NCBI GenBank assembly: GCA_015491935.1
Contig: WGGB01000241.1
Span: 1-32,579 of the forward strand
Direction: 5' to 3'
Source of the DNA: Alteromonadaceae bacterium
Lineage (GTDB): Bacteria; Pseudomonadota; Gammaproteobacteria; Enterobacterales; Alteromonadaceae
Length of the DNA stretch: 32,579 nt
The translations under genes were made by a program, and so were the position numbers. The notes below the pieces were generated by a model, which was not told the origin of the DNA, ran no database searches, and saw nothing but the letters and a program-made list of their open reading frames with translations. The first letter of the stretch is position 1. Every line of letters begins with the position of its first letter. This document shows positions 24,052 to 30,880 of this stretch, one piece after another.

Positions 24052-24879
24052 ATGAGTTCATGCGGTACCCAAGAACCAACAACAGCCTCTAAAGAAGCCT
24101 TACCTGAAATTACTGTTAATGGTGTTATTATTGAAGAACAAGCATTGGCTAATGAATTGCAATATCATGAAGGTAGTCAATTTGAACAAGTTGTGCAGCA
24201 AGCTGGACAAACTTTAGTCATACGTCAGTTATTAATAGATCAAGCCAATAAAAAAGGCTTTGATGCAACGGGTGATAATGAAGAAAATGCAGTACAAGAG
24301 CTATTAGCACAAGAGGTCAGTTATGATGATCCTAGTGACGAAACTTGTTTACGTTATTTTGAACAAAACAGAGAAAAATTTGCCACTATGCCTCTAATGG
24401 AAGTAGATCATATTTTATTAGCAGCGGCTAAAGATGATCATGAAGGACGTGATGCGGCTAAAAATAATGCGAAGGTGATTATTAGTCAACTTAAACAAGA
24501 AATTAATAATGGCGAGCCTTCTACATTTGCCGCTTTGGCTAAAGAGTATTCTGCTTGTCCTTCAAAAGAAACGGGTGGTTCATTAGGTCAAATTAGTAAA
24601 GGTCAAACAGTACCTGAATTTGAACGTCAATTAATGAATATGCCAGTAGGATTAGGAGATAAACCACTTGAATCTCGTTATGGTTTTCATGTGGTGAACA
24701 TTAACCGTAAAATTGAAGGCAAGCCATTAGATTATGATATGGTTCGTGATAAAGTGCGTGGTTATTTAATACATCGTGCCTCACATTTAGCGATTCAAGC
24801 GTATATTCAAAGTTTAGTGGAACAAGCAGAAATAACAGGCGTTGAAGTTAAATTTAGTGATGAGAATGTTTATATTTAA
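24052..24879 (+). CDS. Parvulin-type peptidyl-prolyl isomerase linked to nitrate reductase
   Basis: 275 residues. The start (MSSCGTQEPTT) has no signal peptide and the single early cysteine is not in a lipobox after a hydrophobic segment, so the protein should be cytoplasmic. An N-terminal helical domain (about 20-115) is followed by a PpiC-type rotamase domain (about 120-232): EVDHILLAAAKDD, FAALAKEYSACPSKETGGSLGQISKGQTVPEFE and SRYGFHVVNI, with the two conserved histidines (in DHILL and GFHVV). A related gene, PA3871, follows narI in Pseudomonas aeruginosa, so a folding role for NarG/NarH is a sound inference. It is set off from narI by a hairpin and the tandem repeats, with a weak AAGAGAG ribosome site. 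Transcription with narGHJI is uncertain. Confidence 0.85.
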   Translation: MSSCGTQEPTTASKEALPEITVNGVIIEEQALANELQYHEGSQFEQVVQQAGQTLVIRQLLIDQANKKGFDATGDNEENAVQELLAQEVSYDDPSDETCLRYFEQNREKFATMPLMEVDHILLAAAKDDHEGRDAAKNNAKVIISQLKQEINNGEPSTFAALAKEYSACPSKETGGSLGQISKGQTVPEFERQLMNMPVGLGDKPLESRYGFHVVNINRKIEGKPLDYDMVRDKVRGYLIHRASHLAIQAYIQSLVEQAEITGVEVKFSDENVYI

Positions 24880-24921
24880 TATTACAGACATAATCATTAC
24901 TCTGAACTTGGCACTAATGTT

Positions 24922-24982
24922 ACCCTGAACTTGTTTCAGGGTCTTGATTTTATACGTTTTAGATACTGATCTTCGTCAGTAT
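24922..24982. repeat. Composite hairpin element (two dyads) after the isomerase gene
   Basis: ACCCTGAA (24922-24929) pairs with TTCAGGGT (24935-24942), and ATACTGA (24963-24969) pairs with TCAGTAT (24976-24982). A near-copy of the first arm, CTCTGAACTTG, lies at 24900-24910. The pair resembles dispersed hairpin repeats common in marine gammaproteobacteria; one dyad may also end the isomerase transcript. The remaining bases of this intergenic region show nothing else clear apart from the dyad at 25054-25077. Confidence 0.5.
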
Positions 24983-25053
24983 GACTAAAAACACCTGATT
25001 ATTCATATAGAAAATGACAAAAATAAATTCATACGATTTACTTATATTGTAGC

Positions 25054-25077
25054 TAGATGCTAAGCTAATAGCATCTA
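25054..25077. promoter_or_regulatory. Perfect 9-bp dyad just upstream of the aminotransferase gene
   Basis: TAGATGCTA and TAGCATCTA flank a 6-nt spacer, ending 17 bp before the first ATG. A TATATT hexamer at 25043-25048 could be a -10, with no good -35. The dyad would then lie at the transcript start, as an operator or a 5' hairpin. Confidence 0.4.
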
Positions 25078-25093
25078 ACTGCTGATTACTAAT

Positions 25094-26233
25094 ATGGGTT
25101 TTATTATGTCATTTTCTTCTTTTATTCCTCCACAACGTACTTTAATGGGGCCTGGCCCTTCCGATGTTAGTGCTCGCGTATTATCAGCGTTAGCACGGCC
25201 CACAGTAGGTCATTTAGATCCTACTTTTGTTGGCATGATGGACGAAGTTAAGTCATTATTACAATATGCTTTTCAAACACATAATAAGTTTACTATTGCT
25301 TTGTCTGCGCCTGGCTCTGCTGGCATGGAAGCGTGTTTTGTTAATTTAGTAACTCCTGAAGATACTGTGATCGTATGCCGTAATGGTGTATTTGGTGCGC
25401 GCATGATCGAAAATGTACAACGACTTGGCGCTAAATGTGTCATTGTTGACGGTACATGGGGTAGAGCAGTTAACCCTCAGCAATTAGAAGATAAGTTAAC
25501 ACAACACCCTGAGGCAAAGTTTGTTGCTTTTGTTCATGCAGAAACCTCAACAGGTGCATTATCGGATGCTAAAACTTTATGTAGCATCGCTAAAGCATAT
25601 GATTGTATTACCATTGTTGATGCCGTTACTTCTTTAGGTGGTGTTGAATTAGCGGTAGATGATTGGCAAATTGATGCCGTGTATTCAGGTAGCCAAAAGT
25701 GTTTGTCGTGTGTACCAGGCATTTCGCCAGTAAGTTTTAGCGAGCAAGCCGTTGAATTAATTCAAAACCGAAAAACGCCAGTGCCTAGTTGGTTTTTAGA
25801 TCAATCGTTAGTGATGGCTTATTGGTCGGGTGAAGGAAAGCGTGCATACCATCATACTGCGCCTGTTAATTCATTATATGCGCTGCATGAATCGTTATTA
25901 ATGTTACAACAAGAAGGCTTAGAAAATAGCTGGTCACGTCATTTTCAACAACATCAAGCGTTAGCACAAGGCTTGAAAACGTTGGGTTTAGACTTTATTG
26001 TACCTGAAGGTGAACGTTTACCACAGCTTAATACCGTTGCTATTCCGCAAGGTGTTGATGATGCCAAAGTACGCGGCTATTTATTAAATGAATACAACCT
26101 AGAAATTGGCGCAGGTTTAGGGCAATTTGCAGGTGAAGCATGGCGTATTGGGTTAATGGGTTATGCTGCGCGCACTGAAAATGTTGCGCTGTGTTTAGCT
26201 GCATTGAAAGATGCGTTAGTTAAATTTGGTTAA
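25094..26233 (+). CDS. Class V aminotransferase (alanine/serine-glyoxylate type)
   Basis: 379 residues; ATG codons at 25094 and 25106 are both possible and neither has a good Shine-Dalgarno. The second gives MSFSSFIPPQRTLMGPGPSDVS, which fits the family start well. It is a PLP fold-type I enzyme, with an LMGPGPS motif near the N-terminus, APGSAGMEA (about 73-81), HAETSTG (the substrate and PLP region), VDAVTSLGG with the PLP-nitrogen aspartate (about 180), and the Schiff-base lysine K202 in YSGSQKCL. It ends with GLGQFAGEAWRIGLMG, the usual arginine carboxylate site. Likely reactions are amino group transfer to glyoxylate or a related 2-oxoacid, but substrate cannot be fixed from sequence; PucG-type and serine-glyoxylate enzymes are alternatives. 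Apparently a single-gene unit unrelated to nitrate. Confidence 0.85.
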   Translation: MGFIMSFSSFIPPQRTLMGPGPSDVSARVLSALARPTVGHLDPTFVGMMDEVKSLLQYAFQTHNKFTIALSAPGSAGMEACFVNLVTPEDTVIVCRNGVFGARMIENVQRLGAKCVIVDGTWGRAVNPQQLEDKLTQHPEAKFVAFVHAETSTGALSDAKTLCSIAKAYDCITIVDAVTSLGGVELAVDDWQIDAVYSGSQKCLSCVPGISPVSFSEQAVELIQNRKTPVPSWFLDQSLVMAYWSGEGKRAYHHTAPVNSLYALHESLLMLQQEGLENSWSRHFQQHQALAQGLKTLGLDFIVPEGERLPQLNTVAIPQGVDDAKVRGYLLNEYNLEIGAGLGQFAGEAWRIGLMGYAARTENVALCLAALKDALVKFG

Positions 26234-26301
26234 TTCATATTAGCTTGAGCTAAGTTTATCTAATCTAAATTTGGAATATTTGTTTTTCTCTGTAAAATAT
26301 T

Positions 26302-26329
26302 TTGTGAAATAGCACTATGAGCGTATTAT
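26302..26329 (+). promoter_or_regulatory. Probable sigma70 promoter of the M61 peptidase gene
   Basis: TTGTGA (26302-26307) and TATTAT (26324-26329) are 16 bp apart. The predicted start at about 26336 is directly before the inverted repeat at 26339-26374. Confidence 0.45.
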
Positions 26330-26338
26330 ATTGTGTAA

Positions 26339-26374
26339 GTTAACTGGCAGTAATTTAAAATACTGTTAGTTAAC
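26339..26374 (+). other. Hairpin in the M61 peptidase leader or terminator of the aminotransferase gene
   Basis: 14-bp arms (26339-26352 and 26361-26374, two G-U pairs) flank ATTTAAAA and are followed by TTTTAT. It can be the terminator of the preceding gene, or, if the promoter at 26302-26329 is used, the very 5' end of the next mRNA. It ends 25 bp before the GTG start. Confidence 0.5.
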
Positions 26375-26399
26375 TTTTATCATAAAACAGGAGATTTTA

Positions 26400-28310
26400 G
26401 TGAAAAATTATATCATTGTTACTCTCAGTGCATTGTTATTTTTAGCCATGCCTGCACGAGCAGATATTCCACAGCCAGATGCTTTACAACCCATAGATAA
26501 GGCTTATCAAGGCACGATAAAACTTAAAGTCGATGCTACTGATCTAGCGCATCGTATTTTTCAAGTAAATGAAAGCATTCCCGTGAGTTCAGGAAAATTA
26601 ACCTTGTTGTACCCAGCATGGATCCCTGGTCATCATTCACCCGTTGGGCCAATAAATAAACTTGCGGGATTAAAAATAACCGCCAATGATAAAACCATCA
26701 AATGGCAACGTGATGCTGCTAATATTTATGCGTTTAATTTAACCGTACCCAAAGGCATTGATGAAATTAGCCTTAGTTTTCAATTTTTGTCACCGCAAAA
26801 TAGTAGTCAAGGGCGCGTGGTGATGACACCTGAAATGTTAAATTTACAATGGAATACTGTAGTTTTGTACCCTGAAGGTTATTACAGCCGTAAAATACAA
26901 TTTTCTGCTAGTGTAGTACTACCTAAAGGTTGGCATTATGCAACGGCGTTAACGACTAAAAAACACCGTAAAAACAAAGTAAAATTTAAAACCATCGATT
27001 TTGAAAATTTAGTTGATTCGCCATTATTTGCTGGTCGCTATTATAAAAGAGTTGCTTTAAATGATGATGCTAAATCTCATAAAAAAACACTAATTTATTT
27101 AAATGTTTTTGCTGATAAGGCAAAAGATCTCGCTATTACTAAAGACGAGCTTGCTGCACATAAAAAGTTAGTTGAGCAAATGATTAAGGTTTATGGTGCG
27201 TATCATTTTGATCATTATGATTTTTTATTAGCACTGACAACAAAATTAGGTGGTATTGGTATGGAGCATCATCGCTCTAGTGAAAATAGTGCGAAACCTT
27301 ACTACTTTACCGATTGGGAAAAGTCATGGCGTGGCCGAGATTTACTCGCACATGAATTTAATCATTCGTGGAATGGTAAATATCGTCGTCCTGAAAAATT
27401 ATGGACACCTACCTATAATCAAATAAAACAAGCTAGTGGTTTATGGCTTTATGAAGGTCAAACACAATATTGGGGACAAATATTTTCAGTACGATCAGGA
27501 TTATGGAGCCATAAGCAAGGCATAGCGGTACTGGCTATGTTAGCAGCACGCTATGATAAAGGTCGTCCAGGTATGCAATGGCGAAACATTTTAGATACCA
27601 CGAATGATCCTACTATTGCGCAACGCGCTTCATTACCCTTTAGAAATTATCAAATGAGTGAAGATTATTATTCTGGTGGTGAATTAATTTGGTTCGCAGT
27701 TGATGCAAAATTGCGTTATTTATCAAATGATAAAAAATCACTTGATGATTTTGCTAAAGCCTTTTTTGGTATGAATGATGGTGATTGGGACGTTAATACT
27801 TATAATTTTACTGATATTGTTAGTACCTTAAATAGTATTGAAACTTATAATTGGCATGATTTTCTTGAGAGTCGTTTAATCGGTCATGAAAACTTGTCTA
27901 AATCTTTTAACGATCAAGGCTGGAAGTTGATATATAACGATAAACCCTCAGTCGCGGTAAGTGCCGCTGAAAAACGTTATAAAAGTACTGATTTTGTTTA
28001 TTCATTAGGTTTTATGGTTAAGGATAATGGAACATTAAAGGATGTTATTTGGGATAGTCCCGCATTTAATGCTGGTTTATCACCTAGTATGACTATTGTG
28101 GCGGTTAATGGTGAAGAATTTAGTGGAGAAGTGTTAAAAGATGCTGTTACAACAGCAAAGCAAAACCATAAGCCTATTGTGCTATTGGTTAAAGATTTTA
28201 ATCATTATAAAACGATTAAAATAGATTATGACGGCGGGCTTAAATATCCACACTTAGAACGCATAAAGGGTAAAAAAGATTATTTAACGCAGGTATTAAC
28301 GGCGCGATAA
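26400..28310 (+). CDS. Secreted M61-family metallopeptidase with PDZ domain
   Basis: 636 residues starting at GTG 26400 with AGGAG about 7 nt upstream. A Sec signal peptide (KNYIIVTLSALLFLAMPARA, cleavage near residue 22) sends it to the periplasm or outside. An N-terminal beta-rich domain is followed by the gluzincin catalytic domain: H318-E-F-N-H322 for zinc and catalysis, and glutamate E352 in LWLYEGQTQYW as the third ligand. GGIGMEHHRS (about 284-293) is another family mark. A PDZ domain spans about 525-605 (YSLGFMVKDNG, AGLSPSMTIVAVNG). The known family member is glycyl aminopeptidase, which removes N-terminal glycine or alanine; the natural substrate here is unknown. Single gene, with no link to its neighbours apparent. 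Confidence 0.92.
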   Translation: MKNYIIVTLSALLFLAMPARADIPQPDALQPIDKAYQGTIKLKVDATDLAHRIFQVNESIPVSSGKLTLLYPAWIPGHHSPVGPINKLAGLKITANDKTIKWQRDAANIYAFNLTVPKGIDEISLSFQFLSPQNSSQGRVVMTPEMLNLQWNTVVLYPEGYYSRKIQFSASVVLPKGWHYATALTTKKHRKNKVKFKTIDFENLVDSPLFAGRYYKRVALNDDAKSHKKTLIYLNVFADKAKDLAITKDELAAHKKLVEQMIKVYGAYHFDHYDFLLALTTKLGGIGMEHHRSSENSAKPYYFTDWEKSWRGRDLLAHEFNHSWNGKYRRPEKLWTPTYNQIKQASGLWLYEGQTQYWGQIFSVRSGLWSHKQGIAVLAMLAARYDKGRPGMQWRNILDTTNDPTIAQRASLPFRNYQMSEDYYSGGELIWFAVDAKLRYLSNDKKSLDDFAKAFFGMNDGDWDVNTYNFTDIVSTLNSIETYNWHDFLESRLIGHENLSKSFNDQGWKLIYNDKPSVAVSAAEKRYKSTDFVYSLGFMVKDNGTLKDVIWDSPAFNAGLSPSMTIVAVNGEEFSGEVLKDAVTTAKQNHKPIVLLVKDFNHYKTIKIDYDGGLKYPHLERIKGKKDYLTQVLTAR

Positions 28311-28481
28311 GTTAGCTAATTTTGTAAGAGGAATTTATCCCCTCATTTGAAAGTGTGTAAATTAACCCACGCCTAAAAGAAAACTAAAACTCAGGTGAAA
28401 GACAATAATTTTGCATAAACATAATAAATGAACAAAAAAGTCATTTTAATGCGACAAAAAATAAATCACCGATAAATACTA

Positions 28482-28510
28482 TTGTGTTATGTATTGTCTC
28501 GCTATATAAT
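28482..28510 (+). promoter_or_regulatory. Strong sigma70-type promoter upstream of rimP
   Basis: TTGTGT (28482-28487), 17 bp, then a perfect TATAAT (28505-28510), with a predicted start near 28517. It is the best-looking promoter in the 520-bp stretch between the peptidase gene and rimP. The part before it (28311-28481) holds no gene I can support. Confidence 0.65.
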
Positions 28511-28516
28511 ACGCCT

Positions 28517-28692
28517 GCTTTAATTTTGTGTTTGTTATCGAAATGGTTATTTATCTGGGGTGTTGTATAAATATAAGTAGTTAGCTTGATTTATGCGGAC
28601 TTAAATAAGTGTATTCACAAAAAATAAAGCAAAACTAAACATTTATATTAAATAGTTTAGTTATTAAAGCCCCAATGTTCAGGGGCTTTTTT
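28517..28692 (+). ncRNA. Candidate small RNA or attenuated leader before rimP
   Basis: A transcript from the promoter at 28482-28510 to the terminator at 28666-28692 would be about 175 nt. It contains a second stem, AACTAAAC (28633-28640) with GTTTAGTT (28655-28662), directly before the terminator. No tRNA fold is visible, although E. coli has metY in this position. The only open frame is about 13 codons from ATG 28543, without a ribosome site. Whether this is an independent sRNA or the first part of the rimP-nusA-infB leader is open. Confidence 0.45.
28666..28692 (+). terminator. Strong intrinsic terminator upstream of rimP
   Basis: AAAGCCCC (28666-28673) pairs with GGGGCTTT (28682-28689) around an 8-nt loop. 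The T run extends to 28692. This is a textbook rho-independent terminator, placed 140 bp before the rimP start on the same strand. Confidence 0.85.
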
Positions 28693-28762
28693 GTGCGTTA
28701 AGCATTATTTAATATAGTTATATTAGATAATGTGGCAAACAAATTATGAACCATTATGTACT

Positions 28763-28802
28763 GGGCTTTATGCCCTTTTTTTGTTTTTGAGCTTTAGCTC
28801 AA
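28763..28802 (+). promoter_or_regulatory. rimP-leader-type attenuator hairpins
   Basis: GGGC-TTTAT-GCCC (28763-28775) is followed by seven T (28776-28782), then by a second stem TTGAGC-TTTA-GCTCAA (28787-28802). The rimP Shine-Dalgarno is about 18 nt further on. A conserved 'rimP leader' attenuator is known upstream of rimP in gammaproteobacteria. Placement and shape fit, but the match to that model is my recollection and was not computed. Confidence 0.5.
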
Positions 28803-28831
28803 GTAAGTTTATTGTTTTTAGGAGAAAGGTA

Positions 28832-29287
28832 TTGGCAAAGTTTGAAGATAAGCTAACTGATATGTTAAGTCCTGCTGTTGAAGAAACAGGTAAAGAATTA
28901 TTAGGTATTGAATTTCTCAATGCTGGAAAACACTCGGTATTACGAGTTTATATTGATCACCCTAATGGTATCGATGTAGATGATTGTGCAGAAGTCAGTC
29001 GCCAAGTTAGTGCTATCTTAGATGTCGAAGATCCTATTAGTAGCGAATATAATTTAGAAGTATCATCGCCAGGTTTAGATCGTCCATTATTTAAAATGTC
29101 ACATTACCAAGAGATTATTGGTGAAATTATTAATGTGAAATTATCAATACCTTTAAATGGTCGGCGTAAGTTTAAAGGTAAGCTTGATACAATAGAGGGT
29201 AATAATTTAATTATTACTGTTGATGGCGAAGCATACGAAATAGATATAAATAATGTGGATAAAGGGCATATTGTTCCACAGTTTTAA
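28832..29287 (+). CDS. rimP: Ribosome maturation factor RimP
   Basis: 151 residues from a TTG start (28832-28834) with AGGAG at 28820-28824. A frame open to 28730 would add 34 residues that cover the leader hairpins and have no counterpart in E. coli RimP (150 residues), so I reject it. RimP binds the 30S precursor and helps its late maturation. The family blocks are plain: GIEFLNAGKHSVLRVYIDHP, GIDVDDCAEVSRQVSAILD and EDPISSEYNLEVSSPGLDRPLF (about 68-89), followed by a C-terminal Sm-like barrel ending KGHIVPQF. First gene of the rimP-nusA-infB operon; the 76-bp gap to nusA holds nothing notable. Confidence 0.97.
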   Translation: MAKFEDKLTDMLSPAVEETGKELLGIEFLNAGKHSVLRVYIDHPNGIDVDDCAEVSRQVSAILDVEDPISSEYNLEVSSPGLDRPLFKMSHYQEIIGEIINVKLSIPLNGRRKFKGKLDTIEGNNLIITVDGEAYEIDINNVDKGHIVPQF

Positions 29288-29363
29288 TCGTAACGAATAT
29301 ATATAGTTTTGTTTAAAACAAAACTGGTAGGTTTAATTATAAAAATGAATGAGGCTAAGTAAC

Positions 29364-30860
29364 ATGAGTAAGGAAGTATTACTAGTTGTTGATGCTGTCT
29401 CGAATGAGAAAGCGTTACCCCGAGAGAGCATCTTCCAAGCAATGGAAGTTGCTTTAGAAACGGCTACAAAGAAAAAATATGAAGGCGATATTGAAGTTCG
29501 CGTATCAATTGACCGTAAAACAGGTGAGTTTGACACTTTTCGTCGTTGGTTAGTTATTGATGAAAATGAAACGCCAATGGAAAATCATTATGCAGAAATA
29601 ACTTTAGCTGCAGCTCAATATGATGATCCTTCAATGGAAGTTGGTCAATACGTTGAAGATCAGATTGAATCAGTAAAGTTTGATCGCATTACCACGCAAA
29701 CGGCCAAACAAGTCATTGTACAAAAAGTACGTGAAGCTGAACGAGCGCTTGTTGTTGATGCTTATCAAGATCAAATTGGCGAAATTGTTACTGGTGTAGT
29801 AAAAAAAGCCAATCGAGAAAGCGTTATTGTTGATTTAGGCAGCAATGCTGAAGCAATAATTTATCGTGATGATTTATTACCTCGCGAACAATTTCGTCCT
29901 GGTGATCGCGTACGTGGTTTACTTTATGAAATTAAACCAGAAGCGCGTGGTGCACAGTTATTTATCAGCCGTACTAAACCTGAAATGCTCATTGAACTTT
30001 TCCGTGTTGAAGTACCTGAAATTGGCGAAGAAATGCTAGATATTATGGGCGCAGCCCGTGATCCTGGTTCGCGCGCTAAAATTGCTGTAAAAAGTAATGA
30101 TAAACGTATTGATCCCGTAGGTGCTTGTGTCGGTATGCGTGGTTCACGTGTACAAGCCGTTTCAGGTGAACTTGATGGCGAACGTGTTGATATCGTACTT
30201 TATGATGATAATTCAGCACAATATGTTATTAATGCAATGGCCCCCGCTGAAGTTGCCTCTATTATTGTCGATGAAGATAAAAACACCATGGACATCGCCG
30301 TAGCTGAAGATAATTTAGCAATGGCAATTGGCCGTGGCGGTCAAAACATTCGTTTAGCAAGCCAATTAACGGGTTGGGAACTGAATGTTATGACAGTTAA
30401 AGATATGGAAGAAAAACATCAAGCTGAAAATGATAAAGTACTTAGTGTTTTTACTGAACATTTAGATATTGATGAAGATTTTGCTTTGGTACTTGCCGAT
30501 GAAGGTTTCACTTCATTAGAAGAAATTGCCTATGTACCTGTCGCAGAATTATTAGCCATTGATGGTTTTGATGAAGATTTAGTTGAAGAATTACGTGAAC
30601 GCGCAAAAGCGGTGTTAACAACCCAAGCTTTAGCTAATGAAGAAAATTTAGAAAGTGCCGAACCTGCCGCTGATTTATTAGCGCTAGACGGTTTAGAGAA
30701 GCATCTTGCTTATGTATTAGCTAGTCGCGGTGTTATCACCTTAGAAGATTTAGCTGAGCAGGGAGTTGATGAAATTGCAGATATTGAAGAACTTAGCGAA
30801 ACGAAAGCGGGTGAATTAATCATGGCCGCACGTAATATTTGCTGGTTTAACGAAGAATAA
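29364..30860 (+). CDS. nusA: Transcription elongation/termination factor NusA
   Basis: 498 residues (E. coli 495) from the ATG at 29364-29366, giving [21 protein letters not shown] as in E. coli; GAGG lies 9 nt upstream. An ATG five codons earlier overlaps that ribosome site. Domains in order: an N-terminal RNA-polymerase-binding domain (1-125), S1 (about 133-200, [21 protein letters not shown]), two KH domains (about 230-345, including [14 protein letters not shown] and [13 protein letters not shown]), and two C-terminal acidic repeats (about 360-498) ending [11 protein letters not shown]. NusA modulates pausing, termination and antitermination and is known to regulate its own operon, which fits the attenuator-like leader upstream. 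Confidence 0.98.
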   Translation: MSKEVLLVVDAVSNEKALPRESIFQAMEVALETATKKKYEGDIEVRVSIDRKTGEFDTFRRWLVIDENETPMENHYAEITLAAAQYDDPSMEVGQYVEDQIESVKFDRITTQTAKQVIVQKVREAERALVVDAYQDQIGEIVTGVVKKANRESVIVDLGSNAEAIIYRDDLLPREQFRPGDRVRGLLYEIKPEARGAQLFISRTKPEMLIELFRVEVPEIGEEMLDIMGAARDPGSRAKIAVKSNDKRIDPVGACVGMRGSRVQAVSGELDGERVDIVLYDDNSAQYVINAMAPAEVASIIVDEDKNTMDIAVAEDNLAMAIGRGGQNIRLASQLTGWELNVMTVKDMEEKHQAENDKVLSVFTEHLDIDEDFALVLADEGFTSLEEIAYVPVAELLAIDGFDEDLVEELRERAKAVLTTQALANEENLESAEPAADLLALDGLEKHLAYVLASRGVITLEDLAEQGVDEIADIEELSETKAGELIMAARNICWFNEE

Positions 30861-30880
30861 GTAACAGGGGTAAATTATAG

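Noticed and set aside
24052-24100. Isomerase as a lipoprotein because of the early cysteine
   Set aside because: There is no hydrophobic segment before the Cys, only three residues (MSS).
28328-28350. GAGG/CCTC hairpin after the peptidase gene as a terminator
   Set aside because: Only about four pairs with a large loop and no T run.
28543-28584. 13-codon ORF in the leader before rimP as a leader peptide
   Set aside because: No Shine-Dalgarno and no run of regulatory codons.
28311-28729. tRNA metY expected upstream of rimP
   Set aside because: No cloverleaf, T-loop GGTTCRA or acceptor pairing could be found.
28730-28831. N-terminal extension of RimP (start at 28730)
   Set aside because: It covers the leader hairpins and has no counterpart in the 150-residue E. 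coli protein; the TTG at 28832 has AGGAG in place.
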